Source of the DNA: Paraburkholderia sp. ZP32-5
GTDB lineage: Bacteria > Pseudomonadota > Gammaproteobacteria > Burkholderiales > Burkholderiaceae
Length of the DNA: 64,000 nt
Direction of reading: 5' to 3'
NCBI RefSeq assembly: GCF_021390495.1
Contig: NZ_JAJEJP010000002.1
Coordinates: forward strand, 930,001-994,000
Both the position numbers and the translations under genes were made by a program. Positions 16,562 through 26,500 of the stretch are shown here, in pieces. The notes beneath the pieces are model-generated. The model ran no database searches. It saw only the letters and a list, made by a program, of their open reading frames with translations, and was not told the DNA's origin. The stretch's first letter is position 1. Each line of letters opens with the position of its first letter.

Positions 16562-18787
16562 ATGGACGTCGACAACGCATCCAATGCGGATGCAAATGCG
16601 GTGGTTGAAGCGGCCGCAAAGCGGCCCGCGGCGGCGGCGAATTTCTCGCGCGCGCAGGAGCTGCACAGCAGCGGACGATTCGATGCGGCGGCGCACGAGT
16701 ATGAGGGCGTGCTGGCGCGGGAACCGGACAACGCGAAGGCACTGCATCTGTACGGTGTGTTGCAGTATCAGCGCGGGGCGCGTGACGATGCGGAGCGGTT
16801 GATACGGAAATCGCTCGCGCTCGATTCAGCCGATGTGAGTTCACTATCTGATCTCGGCGCGATTCTGGCCGACAGTGGTCGCGTGAGCGAAGGTATTGAA
16901 CAGTTCGAAGCGGCGCTGCGTATTGATCCAGATAACGTTCAGGTGCTCGTCAGACTGGGCAATACGCGGCTTGGCCAGCGTCAGTTCGAAGCGGCGCTGG
17001 CTGTGTTCGACCGGGTGCTGCAGGTGTCGCCGCTCGTCATCGATGCGCTGTGTAACCGGGGCAGCGCGCTACGCGCGCTGGGGCGTCATAAGGAAGCGTT
17101 GGAGACTTATGACCGCGCGCTGATGGTCGATCCGCGATCGTTCGAATCGTGGTTCAACCGCGCGCTGGTGTTGCGCGAAATGAAGCGTGATGCCGAAGCG
17201 CTGCATTGCCTTGATCAGGCTATCGGGATCCAGCCGGGTATTGCGGCGATGTACTCGTTGCAAGGGCAGACGCTGGTTGAGCTGGGGCGGTTGAATGAGG
17301 CGCTGTCGGCGTTTAATGAAGCGATTGCGATCGAGCCGGGGATGGTCGAGGCGCTTGTTAACAGCGCTGTCGTACTGGAGCGTCTGAATCGTGCGGCTGA
17401 GGCATTGAACCGGTGCGAGCGCGTACTTGCGTTGGTGCCGGGGCATGGGGCGACGCTCGCATGCCGGGGCAATGTGCTTCAGCAGATGAAGCGCTACGAC
17501 GAAGCGCTTGCAAGTTATGACCTGGCGCTTCAGGCCCAGCCGGATACGGTGGACGTGCTGTGCAATCGGGGCACCGTGCTGCGTTTCCTGAAGCGCTATG
17601 ACGACGCGCTGGAGTGCTACGACAAGGCGATTGCCGGTGATGGACAACTCGCGCAGGCGTGGACCAATCGTGCGAGCGTGCTGCAGGATCTGCACCGCTA
17701 TGACGAAGCAGTGGTTGCGTCGAACAAGGCGCTGGAGCTGCGGCCCGAGAATGCGACGAACTGGCTCAATCACGGCAATCTCCATTATGAAACGGGCCAG
17801 GAAGCTGACGCATTGCACGCGTATGGTCGTGCCGTCGCGATCGATCCCGACTATGCGGAAGCGCACTGTTCGCTGGCCGTGCTAAATCTGCTTCGGGGCG
17901 ACTTCGAGCCGGGCTGGCGGGAATACGAATGGCGTTTCAAAGATCCGACGTTCGTGAGCAGTTTCCGGCAGTTCGTGCAGCCGCAGTGGAGCGGACGCGA
18001 ATCGCTCGATGGCAAAACCATTTTGGTGCATGCGGAGCAGGGCTTTGGCGACACCTTGCAGTTCTGCCGATACGCGTCTCTGCTGGCGGATCGGGGTGTT
18101 CGCGTGATCCTCGCCGTACAGTCACCGTTGCACTCTCTGCTGACCACCTTGAGTGGCTCCGCGCAACTGCTGGGCAAAGGCGATTCGTTGCCGGCATTCG
18201 ATTTCCATTGTCCGCTGCTGAGCCTGCCGCTCGCATTCAGCACGACCGTGGAGACGATTCCGCGGCAGACGCCGTACCTGCATGCCGATCCGCAGCGCGT
18301 GCGTGACTGGGAAGCGTTGCTGGGAGAAAAGCGCCGGCCACGTATCGGAATTGCGTGGGCCGGGAATCCCGAGCACCGTCACGACCATAAGCGGTCGATC
18401 GAGCTGGCCGCGCTGTCATCGCTGTTTTCGCTCGCCGTCGAATGGATCAGCCTGCAAAAGCAGATTCCCGAGCGTGACGAACAGCAACTGCGCGCTGCAC
18501 CGATACGCCGCTTCGATGACGAACTGATCGATTTCGCCGACACCGCCGCGCTCATCAAAACGCTTGATCTGGTGATTTCCGTCGATTCCGCGGTCGCGCA
18601 TCTAGCTGGCGCGATCGGACACCCTGTCTGGATTCTATTGGCCGATCCGCCGGAGTGGCGCTGGATGCGCGCACGTGACGACAGCCCGTGGTATCCCGGG
18701 GCCAGGCTGTTCCGCCAGACCGTTCCTGGGCAGTGGTCTCACGTAGTTGACGCGCTCGCGCGCGAGATTTCAGCAATCAGACGTTAA
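16562..18787 (+). CDS. TPR protein with heptosyltransferase-like C-terminal domain (1)
   Basis: A 741-residue protein from the ATG at 16562 (AGGGG nine bases before; the frame opens with GTG at 16508). Residues about 30-450 are some twelve tetratricopeptide repeats with the Ala-Leu-x-x-Tyr-Asp-Arg-Ala-Leu pattern. The C-terminal 280 residues resemble GT-B glycosyltransferases of the heptosyltransferase (GT9) type: an early Gly-Phe-Gly-Asp-Thr-Leu-Gln-Phe loop and a late Val-Asp-Ser-x-Val-Ala-His-Leu-Ala-Gly-Ala segment. It is first of three paralogues read in one direction and ends just before the giant TpsA gene. By analogy with HMW1C-type TPS adhesin glycosyltransferases, it may glycosylate the adhesin in the cytoplasm; that role is inference. 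Confidence 0.8.
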   Translation: MDVDNASNADANAVVEAAAKRPAAAANFSRAQELHSSGRFDAAAHEYEGVLAREPDNAKALHLYGVLQYQRGARDDAERLIRKSLALDSADVSSLSDLGAILADSGRVSEGIEQFEAALRIDPDNVQVLVRLGNTRLGQRQFEAALAVFDRVLQVSPLVIDALCNRGSALRALGRHKEALETYDRALMVDPRSFESWFNRALVLREMKRDAEALHCLDQAIGIQPGIAAMYSLQGQTLVELGRLNEALSAFNEAIAIEPGMVEALVNSAVVLERLNRAAEALNRCERVLALVPGHGATLACRGNVLQQMKRYDEALASYDLALQAQPDTVDVLCNRGTVLRFLKRYDDALECYDKAIAGDGQLAQAWTNRASVLQDLHRYDEAVVASNKALELRPENATNWLNHGNLHYETGQEADALHAYGRAVAIDPDYAEAHCSLAVLNLLRGDFEPGWREYEWRFKDPTFVSSFRQFVQPQWSGRESLDGKTILVHAEQGFGDTLQFCRYASLLADRGVRVILAVQSPLHSLLTTLSGSAQLLGKGDSLPAFDFHCPLLSLPLAFSTTVETIPRQTPYLHADPQRVRDWEALLGEKRRPRIGIAWAGNPEHRHDHKRSIELAALSSLFSLAVEWISLQKQIPERDEQQLRAAPIRRFDDELIDFADTAALIKTLDLVISVDSAVAHLAGAIGHPVWILLADPPEWRWMRARDDSPWYPGARLFRQTVPGQWSHVVDALAREISAIRR

Positions 18788-18821
18788 AGCAGCAAATAGC
18801 CAAATCAACAGGGGCGAGGGC

Positions 18822-21074
18822 ATGACTTCGAATGGGGATGGGACAACGCTTGCAGTACCTGTGGGGCTGAAGCAGCCCGCCGCTAATCCGCGGCCGGATG
18901 CTTCGACGCTGGACCGGCTGTTTCTGAGGGCTCGCAAACTCCATCAGGAAGGCGCACTTGATCAAGCGGTGAAGGCCTACGATCAACTGCTTGCGCTAGA
19001 CCCGGAACATGTGGAAGGTTTGCATATGCTCGGTGCGGCCCGCTTCCAGCAGGGCCGCTTCGAGGAAGCGGAAGCGTTGATGCGGCTGTCGATCGGGCAC
19101 AAGCCGGCTCCGCTGTCGCTTGCCAATTACGCCGCGGTGCTGGCGAGTCTCGGCCGCTATGACGAAGCGGTGAGCCGTCTCGATGATGCGCTTGCGATCA
19201 ATCCATCTCACCAGCGCACGTTGTTTCAGCGTGCCACTTTGCTGTCGCAGCTGGGCCGGCATCAGGAGGCACTGGCTGGCTACGATCGTTTGCTCGAGTT
19301 GAACCCAGGCTTCACGGAAGGGTTGCTTAAACGCAGCGAGACGCTGCGCGCACTGGGACGCTTCGATGACGCACTGGCGAGCGCGAATCGCGCGCTGACG
19401 AGCGCCGGTTTGTCGTTCGATGTGTGCCGCGAGCGCGGTCTCGTGCTGCGCTCGTTGGGCCGCTATCGTGACGCGGCCGATTGCTATGGGCACGCGCTGT
19501 CGGCCAGACCCGATAGCGCCGAGTTGCTGTTTCTGCGCGGCGTTACGTATCTCGATCAAAACGCCGACGATCTGGCGCTGGCCGATTTCAATTCGGCGAT
19601 GGCGATCAGCCCGGACTTTATCGATGCGATTTTCAACAGCTCGGTGGCGTTGGAGCGGCTTGGGCGCCACGCCGAGAGCATCGCGCGCTGTGATCGGCTA
19701 CTTTCGATGAACCCACGACATGCGGCGGCGCTTGCCAACCGCGGCAATGCGTCGAGACATCTCGGCCGCAATCGCGAAGCGGTCGATCACTATGCTCGCT
19801 CGCTCGAAGTGGAACCGGACAGCCTTGGCGTACTGTGCAATTACGCGAGTGTGCTGATGCGCGTGAACCGCTACGACGACGCGCGCGCTGCATGCGATCG
19901 CGCGCTCGCCTGCGACACGAATTATGTTGCCGCGCGTCTGACGCGCGGCCGCGTATTTCTGGAAACGCACCACTACGACGATGCGCTGATCGACTTCGAC
20001 GACGTGCTGGCCGCGACACCGGGCGACAAGCTCGCGCACTTCCATCGCGCCAATGCACTGCGCTCGCTGCGGCGCCACGAAGAGTCGAAGAGCGCGTACC
20101 TGCAAGCCATCGAACTCGATCCGGACTACGTCGAAGCGCACTGCGTGCTGTCATTCCTGTGTCTGTCGATCGGCGATTTCGAGACCGGCTGGGAAGAATA
20201 CGAATGGCGTTGGCGTGATTCTCAACTCGATTCGAGCCGCCGCCAGTTCGCACAGCCGCGCTGGACCGCCGACATGCCGCTCGAAGGGCGCACGATCCTC
20301 CTGTACGCGGAACAGGGCTTGGGCGACACGCTGCAGTTCTGTCGTTACGCGAGGCTCGTCAAGGAGGCCGGTGCGCGGGTCGTGCTCGAAGCGTCGGAAG
20401 ACCTGCGGCCGCTGCTGGCGAGCCTTGGCGGCGTCGACATCGTGGTCGCGCGCGGCACGCCGTTGCCGCCGTTCGATCTGCACTGTCCGCTGCTGAGTTT
20501 GCCGCGCGAGTTTCACACCGGTCTGGCTTCGATTCCTGCCGATGTGCCGTATCTGCGCGCCGATCGGGAGCGTGTCGAACGATGGCGCGAACGGCTGGGT
20601 CCGTCGACGCGTCCGCGCGTGGGGCTCGTATGGTCTGGCAACCCGAACCACCTTAACGACCGTAATCGTTCGATGGCGTTGAGCGAGTTGCTGCCGCTCC
20701 TCGACGATAGTTGCGAATGGATCAGCTTGCAGAAGGTGATTCGTGACGAAGACAAACCGGCGCTCGAATCGAGTTCGATTCGTCATGTCGGCGAACAGCT
20801 CGCTGATTTCGGCGACACCGCCGCGCTGGCGCAGTTGATGGACTGCGTGGTGAGCGTTGATACGTCGGTCGCGCACCTCGCGGGCGCATTGGGTGTGCCG
20901 CTAGCGGTGATGGTGCCGCACACGCCTGACTTCCGCTGGCTTCTCGATCGTGACGACAGTCCTTGGTATCCGCGCGCAAGACTGTTCCGGCAGGCGCAGG
21001 CGGGCCAGTGGGCGTCGGTCGTCGAGGCCGTTAAGGCGGTGCTCCCCGAGATGACGCGTGGAGCGGCGACGTGA
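18822..21074 (+). CDS. TPR protein with heptosyltransferase-like C-terminal domain (2)
   Basis: A 750-residue paralogue of the preceding gene: TPR array at about 30-460, then the same GT-B-like half with Gly-Leu-Gly-Asp-Thr-Leu-Gln-Phe, Trp-Ser-Gly-Asn-Pro and Val-Asp-Thr-Ser-Val-Ala-His-Leu-Ala-Gly-Ala. All three copies end with Asp-Ser-Pro-Trp-Tyr-Pro and Ala-Arg-Leu-Phe-Arg-Gln. The ATG at 18822 follows a purine-rich GGGGCGAGGG; 34 bases separate it from the stop of copy 1. Its stop overlaps the GTG of the next gene, so the three are one operon. Substitution of Ser by Thr in the Asp-Ser/Thr motif is shared with copy 3. Confidence 0.8.
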   Translation: MTSNGDGTTLAVPVGLKQPAANPRPDASTLDRLFLRARKLHQEGALDQAVKAYDQLLALDPEHVEGLHMLGAARFQQGRFEEAEALMRLSIGHKPAPLSLANYAAVLASLGRYDEAVSRLDDALAINPSHQRTLFQRATLLSQLGRHQEALAGYDRLLELNPGFTEGLLKRSETLRALGRFDDALASANRALTSAGLSFDVCRERGLVLRSLGRYRDAADCYGHALSARPDSAELLFLRGVTYLDQNADDLALADFNSAMAISPDFIDAIFNSSVALERLGRHAESIARCDRLLSMNPRHAAALANRGNASRHLGRNREAVDHYARSLEVEPDSLGVLCNYASVLMRVNRYDDARAACDRALACDTNYVAARLTRGRVFLETHHYDDALIDFDDVLAATPGDKLAHFHRANALRSLRRHEESKSAYLQAIELDPDYVEAHCVLSFLCLSIGDFETGWEEYEWRWRDSQLDSSRRQFAQPRWTADMPLEGRTILLYAEQGLGDTLQFCRYARLVKEAGARVVLEASEDLRPLLASLGGVDIVVARGTPLPPFDLHCPLLSLPREFHTGLASIPADVPYLRADRERVERWRERLGPSTRPRVGLVWSGNPNHLNDRNRSMALSELLPLLDDSCEWISLQKVIRDEDKPALESSSIRHVGEQLADFGDTAALAQLMDCVVSVDTSVAHLAGALGVPLAVMVPHTPDFRWLLDRDDSPWYPRARLFRQAQAGQWASVVEAVKAVLPEMTRGAAT

Positions 21075-23338
21075 GCCCGCAGCAGCGGCAGGCTGCGCCT
21101 TTTCTCGGCTCTCCGATGATCGGTCAGAATCCCGTGCAGGCGGCCGTCGGTGATGCGTTGCGTCGTGCGCGCATGCTTCTCGATAAAGACGATCTGGCCC
21201 AGGCTCGACCGCTTTACGAGGGCGTGTTGGCGATCGCTCCGCACAACGTCGAGGCGATGCATCTGCTGGGGCTTGTTTATCTGCGGGCCGGCGATGCCGC
21301 GCGTGCCGAACCACTGATTGCCCGCTCGATCCAGGCGGGTTGGCGGCAACCGTGGAATCTCGTGAACTATGGCGCGGCATTGACTGGCGTGGGGCGTCAC
21401 GAGGAAGCGCTGACGGTTATCCAGGAGGCGCTTTGCGTCGATCTTGGGCACGGGTCGGCGCACGCGGTCGGACACTCGGTTCGCGGCGACGCACTGCTTG
21501 CACTGGCAAGGTTCGAAGAGGCGGTGGCGTCCTATGATACGGCGCTGCGGCAGGCGTCGGGCATCGGCAGCGCATGGCGTGGGCGAGGTGTCGCGCTGGT
21601 GCGCCTCGATCTTCCCGCCGACGCGCTGATCTGCCTCGAAAACGCGCTGCGCATCGATCCCAACGACGCGCTCGCGCATACCGAACGTGGGCACGCATTG
21701 CGGGCGCTGAAGCGATACGAAGAGGCACTGTATTGTTATCAGCTCGCGATGGTCGTGCTGGGCCGAACGCGCGATCTGCTGCTGGCGACGGGAACGATCC
21801 TGACGGATATGGGCCGGGCAGTGGAAGGACTCGCACGTCTCGACGAGGGGCTGGCCGTTGCCCCCAATGATGAGGCGCTGCTTTACGCGAGTTGTGTCGC
21901 GCTGGACTTGCTTCATGACCGTGATGAACTGCTGCGCCGTTCCGACCGTCTGCTCGCCCATTACCCGGACAACGTTGCCGCGTGGATGGGCCGTGGCAAT
22001 GCACTGCTCGGTCTCGCGAGAAACGCCGAGGCGGCGCAGGCGTATGGGGAAGCGCTGAAACGTGAGCCGGCGTGGATCGATGCGCTGAGAAACCGCGCGG
22101 CAGCACTGCGAGCAGTCGGCGAACTGGCGGAGGCACTCGATCATTACGATCGCGCGCTGGCGCTGACGGGAGCCGATCCCACGCTGTTGTACAACCGCGC
22201 GATCACCTATCAGTTGCTGGGCCGCTATGACGAAGCGCTGACGGATCATCAGGCTGCGGCAATTGCGCCGGCGAGTTCACCCGAACAGCTCTATGCGCGC
22301 GGCACGGCCCGGCAGCAGACCGGGGCACACGAGGCTGCGCTCGGCGATTTCGAACTCGCGCTCACGGACGATCCGAATCATGGTGTCGCTCGACGCTCCG
22401 AGGCCTATTGCCGGCTGCTGCTCGGTGATTTCGACAAGGGCTGGCGACAGCACGAGTCGCGCTGGGTGGCCGGCGATGCGATGTTGACTCGCCGTTACGT
22501 AGACCGCCCGTTGTGGCTCGGCGCCGAGTCGATCGCCGGTAAAACGCTGCTGCTTCACGCAGAACAGGGGTACGGCGACACGTTGCAGTTCTGTCGCTAT
22601 GCGTCCCTCGCGCATGCACGCGGCGCGACAGTGATCCTCCATGTGCCGCCGGCGCTCGCGACGCTGGTCCGCTCAGTGCCCGGTGTGGATCGAGTCCTGC
22701 CGGACACGGAGGCGCCGCCCCGATTCGATCTGCATTGCCCGCTGCTCAGCTTGCCATTGGCGTTCGGCACGATGCTGGATACGGTTCCGGCAGACGTTCC
22801 GTATATGAGCGCCGATCCGGCGCTGTGCGAACAATGGGCCAGTCGCGTCGACGCGCTCGCAGGTCCTGGACGTCTGCGAGTCGGGCTCGCATGGTCGGGC
22901 AATCCGCGCCACAACAACGACGAGAACCGCTCGCTTCCGTTCGCGATGTTGGCGCCGCTTCTTGCGCTAGACGTGGCTTTCGTGAGCCTGCAACCGCAGG
23001 TGCGCGAACGTGACATGGAAGCGCTCGCGGCAAGCGGCGCTCTCCGTTTTGAGGATGCACTGTCCGACTTCGCGCAAACCGCCGCGCTGATCGCGGCGCT
23101 CGACGTCGTCATCACCGTCGATACCTCGGTTGCGCATCTGGCCGGCGCGCTCGGCAAATCGGTGTGGGTTCTGCTGCCGACCGTGCCGGACTGGCGATGG
23201 CTGATCGGCCGCGAAGACAGTCCGTGGTACCCGAGCGCTCGACTTTTCCGCCAGCACCGACCCGGCGATTGGCCCTCAGTGATCGCCTGCGTGCGCGATG
23301 CACTACAACACGCGGCCAATGAACCACGCATTCGCTGA
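21071..23338 (+). CDS. TPR protein with heptosyltransferase-like C-terminal domain (3)
   Basis: A 755-residue third paralogue. The GTG at 21071 overlaps the stop of copy 2 (GTGA), implying translational coupling; an ATG at 21116 is an alternative. It has TPRs at about 35-450 with more divergent repeats than copies 1 and 2, followed by the GT-B-like half with Gly-Tyr-Gly-Asp-Thr-Leu-Gln-Phe, Trp-Ser-Gly-Asn-Pro-Arg and Val-Asp-Thr-Ser-Val-Ala-His-Leu. The gene ends 205 bases before the giant TpsA start. Tandem duplication and divergence probably gave different substrate or sugar preferences, but no donor sugar can be read from the sequence. Confidence 0.8.
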   Translation: MSPQQRQAAPFLGSPMIGQNPVQAAVGDALRRARMLLDKDDLAQARPLYEGVLAIAPHNVEAMHLLGLVYLRAGDAARAEPLIARSIQAGWRQPWNLVNYGAALTGVGRHEEALTVIQEALCVDLGHGSAHAVGHSVRGDALLALARFEEAVASYDTALRQASGIGSAWRGRGVALVRLDLPADALICLENALRIDPNDALAHTERGHALRALKRYEEALYCYQLAMVVLGRTRDLLLATGTILTDMGRAVEGLARLDEGLAVAPNDEALLYASCVALDLLHDRDELLRRSDRLLAHYPDNVAAWMGRGNALLGLARNAEAAQAYGEALKREPAWIDALRNRAAALRAVGELAEALDHYDRALALTGADPTLLYNRAITYQLLGRYDEALTDHQAAAIAPASSPEQLYARGTARQQTGAHEAALGDFELALTDDPNHGVARRSEAYCRLLLGDFDKGWRQHESRWVAGDAMLTRRYVDRPLWLGAESIAGKTLLLHAEQGYGDTLQFCRYASLAHARGATVILHVPPALATLVRSVPGVDRVLPDTEAPPRFDLHCPLLSLPLAFGTMLDTVPADVPYMSADPALCEQWASRVDALAGPGRLRVGLAWSGNPRHNNDENRSLPFAMLAPLLALDVAFVSLQPQVRERDMEALAASGALRFEDALSDFAQTAALIAALDVVITVDTSVAHLAGALGKSVWVLLPTVPDWRWLIGREDSPWYPSARLFRQHRPGDWPSVIACVRDALQHAANEPRIR

Positions 23339-23354
23339 ACACCCGAATTTGACA

Positions 23355-23398
23355 AAAGGTACGGACCTTTTCGGGTGGCGAAAATGGTCCGTACCTTT
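23355..23398. promoter_or_regulatory. 13-bp perfect inverted repeat upstream of giant TpsA gene
   Basis: Arms AAAGGTACGGACC (23355-23367) and GGTCCGTACCTTT (23386-23398) are exact inverse complements with 18 bases between. The inner ACGGAC and GTCCGT cores start 26 bases apart, exactly as in the gspD upstream repeat at 39467-39506. The site is about 145 bases before the TpsA ATG and has no following T-run, and the preceding operon ends at 23338. An operator for a dimeric regulator is more likely than a terminator, though a terminator role for the TPR operon is not excluded. Confidence 0.7.
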
Positions 23399-23543
23399 GG
23401 CCACGTCGCTGCCATATGCAATTCGTATTTTCTTCTGATTTAGCTGGCCGCACGTAGCCAGTGGCATTGACCTTCGCGTCGCGCAACCCTCTTGCGCGCG
23501 ACGCGCAGGCCGTCAACTTCTTATCTTGCTTCGGGGTAGAAAC

Positions 23544-26500
23544 ATGGCAGCGCGAGCACGTTACGCACAACAACAGAACAATTTCTCGCGATATAGCCTC
23601 AGTTCGGATGTGCGTCCGCTGTGCCGCGCGATTGCCGTGATGCTGGCGGCGGGGATGTCGATGCATGCGCATGCGGGCGGACTTGTGAACCTCGGTCAGA
23701 CGACGCGTACTGTGGCGGGCGGTGTCGGCGGCGTTGGCGGCGGGGCCATGCCGAATCTCGGCATGACGCCGCAGCAGGCGCTGCAGGCGAGCCAGCCGTC
23801 GATCCGGAACCTCGGCCACGCCGCGCAGACGATTGCCGCGCAGATCGCCGCTCAGCAAAACGCCGCCGCGGCGGCCGCGGCGACTGGCTCGAATGTGCCG
23901 AACGGTCTCACGCCGGGCGGTCTGCAGGTCGCGCCTGGCGTGACGGCGGATACCAACAGCTCGCTGCTCTGGTACAACGCGAACGCGCCGACGCAAACCG
24001 TGGACGCCAACGGGCACGTGAACGTCGATATCCAGCAGACCGGCCAGAATGCGGTGCTGACCTGGCAGACGATGAACGTCGGGCGCCAGACCACATTGAA
24101 TTTCGATCAGTCCGGCGGCACCCAGACGAACGGTGCGAACAACTGGGCGGTGCTGAACCGGATCATGGACCCGTCCGGCCTGCCGAGCCAGATTCTCGGC
24201 AGTATTACCGCGCAGGGCGCGGTGTATGTGATCAACCGCAACGGGATTCTGTTCGGCGCGGGGTCGCAGATCAATGTGCATTCGCTGGTGGCGTCGTCGT
24301 TGAATCTGCTGGATATGAGGAACGAGGCGATGCCGAGCGCCGCGGGTATCGTTGCGAGTAACCAGGAGTTTTTGAGTCTGCCGGCGGGGACGACAGGGGG
24401 GCTGGCCTTTCCTGAGTCGGGCAATTCAAGCACGGTAAACGGAAGCGGCATTACGCCGAACGAGATACTGGGTCTCGGCAACATTGCGACGACGACGGGG
24501 CCGTACCAGGCGCCGGGCGACATTACGATCGAACAGGGCGCGTCGATCACGACACACGTTAACGGCACGGTCAGCGACGGCGGCTTCGTGATGGTGGCCG
24601 CGCCGAATGTCACGAATGCCGGCAGTATCAGCGCGACCGACGGACAGGTCGTGCTGGCGGCTGGTGTCGGCGTGAGCGTCACGCCGAATGCGCAGAGCGC
24701 CAAGAATCCACAGGTGCTGTTGCCGGAGCTGAGCGGTGAGGTCGTGACATCGCAGAACGGCTCGACGTTCGACATCACGCCGGCGGGCACGCTGAACAAC
24801 ACCGGCATCGTGCAGGCGGCGCGTGGCAACGTGAACCTGCTGGGCAGCAGCGTTGAGCAGAACGGTGTGGTGGGCGTGACGACGAGCGTCAATACGCCCG
24901 GCACGATCACAATTTCAACTGTCGACGAATACCAGTCGAACAATCCGCTAGGCCAGGCTTACTCCGGTGCGGCGCAGGTCCTCGATACCGCAAACGGCGG
25001 CGGGCTGGATACGCACCGTGCCGGTCTGCTGAGCTTCGGTCCCGATTCGGTCACGACGGTACTTCCGGACACGGATGGGCAGACCGCAACCTCGACGCCG
25101 GGCACGACCTTCACGCCGGGCAGCATTCAGATGACGGGCGGATCGGTGTGGTTTCAGGGCGGCTCGCTGATCGAGGCGCCGGGCTCGGGCGTGACGGTGA
25201 CGGCGCTGACGCCCTTGACGACAGGCGTGCGCTACACCACACCTGCGGGCGATACTGCGGTGCCGGGGCGCATCCTGCTCGACGACGGCGCCACGATCGA
25301 CGTATCGGGACTCGCCAACGTCGAACTGCCGATCTCCGACATCCTGCTCACCATCCCCCTGATCGGGCAGAACGAACTGGCCGACTCGCCGCTGCTGCGG
25401 AACAGCTTCCTGAATGGCTTGAAGAACGTCGTGGTGGACAGCACGCTTTCCGGTACGCGCAGCGACGGTGTGCAGTGGGTGGGCAGTCCGCTCCTGAATC
25501 TGAGCGGCTATGTGAACGACATGCCGCGCACGATCGACCAGTTGCTGACCAATGGCGGCACGATCACGCTGTCCGGCAACGAGGTGATGACCGCGGCGGG
25601 TTCGTCGATGAACCTCAACGGCGGCTACGTGCACTACGACGGCGGCATCGTGAATACGACCCGGCTCGTCGATGCGAATGGCGTGATCGTGCCGATCGGC
25701 CAGGCGAGCCCTTTCGACACTTATGTCGGGATTGCCGGCGAATTTGTCGAGAGCCATCCGCGCTGGGGCGTGACGAATGACTGGTATAACCCGCTACTGA
25801 CGGGCGGCGTTTACGAACCAGATTTCATTGTCGGCGGTAATGCGGGCACGCTCAATCTCTACGCGACCCAGACGCTGGTTCTCGACGGCGATGTCACCGC
25901 TCAGGCGTTCGGCGGCTCGAAACAGACGCAGGGCAACGCGTTGCCAGTTGGTGGCACATTCAATCTTGGCGCCGATCCGAATTCGGCTAGCGCGGGATCC
26001 CTCGTGAACCTGACCATGAACGGCCAGGGAGGTGACACCACCGGAGAACTGAGCCAGGTGATCCTGCAGAACAGCGCGCCGAATCTGGACGATCTGGCGT
26101 CGGGCTCTCCTTCCGGGTTCTCGATCGATACTCCGCTCGACACGACAGCCCTCGGCGCGTTGCCCGCCACTGATCCCAACAACGTGCTGGCGACGATCGT
26201 GGTACCTGTCGATACGCTTAATAACGGCGGATTCGCGAACCTCAATGTTACGAGCGACAAGGGCCACGGCAACGGCTTTGCCTTGACCGAGGGCACCACG
26301 CTTGCACTGCAGCCGGGAGGCTCGGTTACGCTGAATGGTGGCTTTTCTGGCAACGCCACGGTGGCCGGTCAGATCGTCATTCCGTCGGGCAAGGTGACCA
26401 TATCGAGTGGTGCCGATCTTACCGTGACGTCGACCGGCCGGATCGACGCCGCCGGTCAATGGGTGAACAACGATACGCAAGCGGCGCCAGACTCGACGCC

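Noticed and set aside
23355..23398. Rho-independent terminator of the TPR operon
   Set aside because: The 13-bp arms could fold, but there is no T-run after the stem, the stem is only moderately GC-rich, and the same core with the same spacing recurs before gspD where there is no gene to terminate; an operator fits better.
23468..23474. TGACCTT before the TpsA gene as a fourth ECF promoter
   Set aside because: No TGCGGGTT at the required distance; the position holds GGCCGCAC.
24107..24943. Long minus-strand open frames inside the TpsA gene (for example 24107-24943, 28800-30515)
   Set aside because: They are mirror frames of the GC-rich beta-helix repeats; composition follows the complement of the sense codons and there is no ribosome site or domain.
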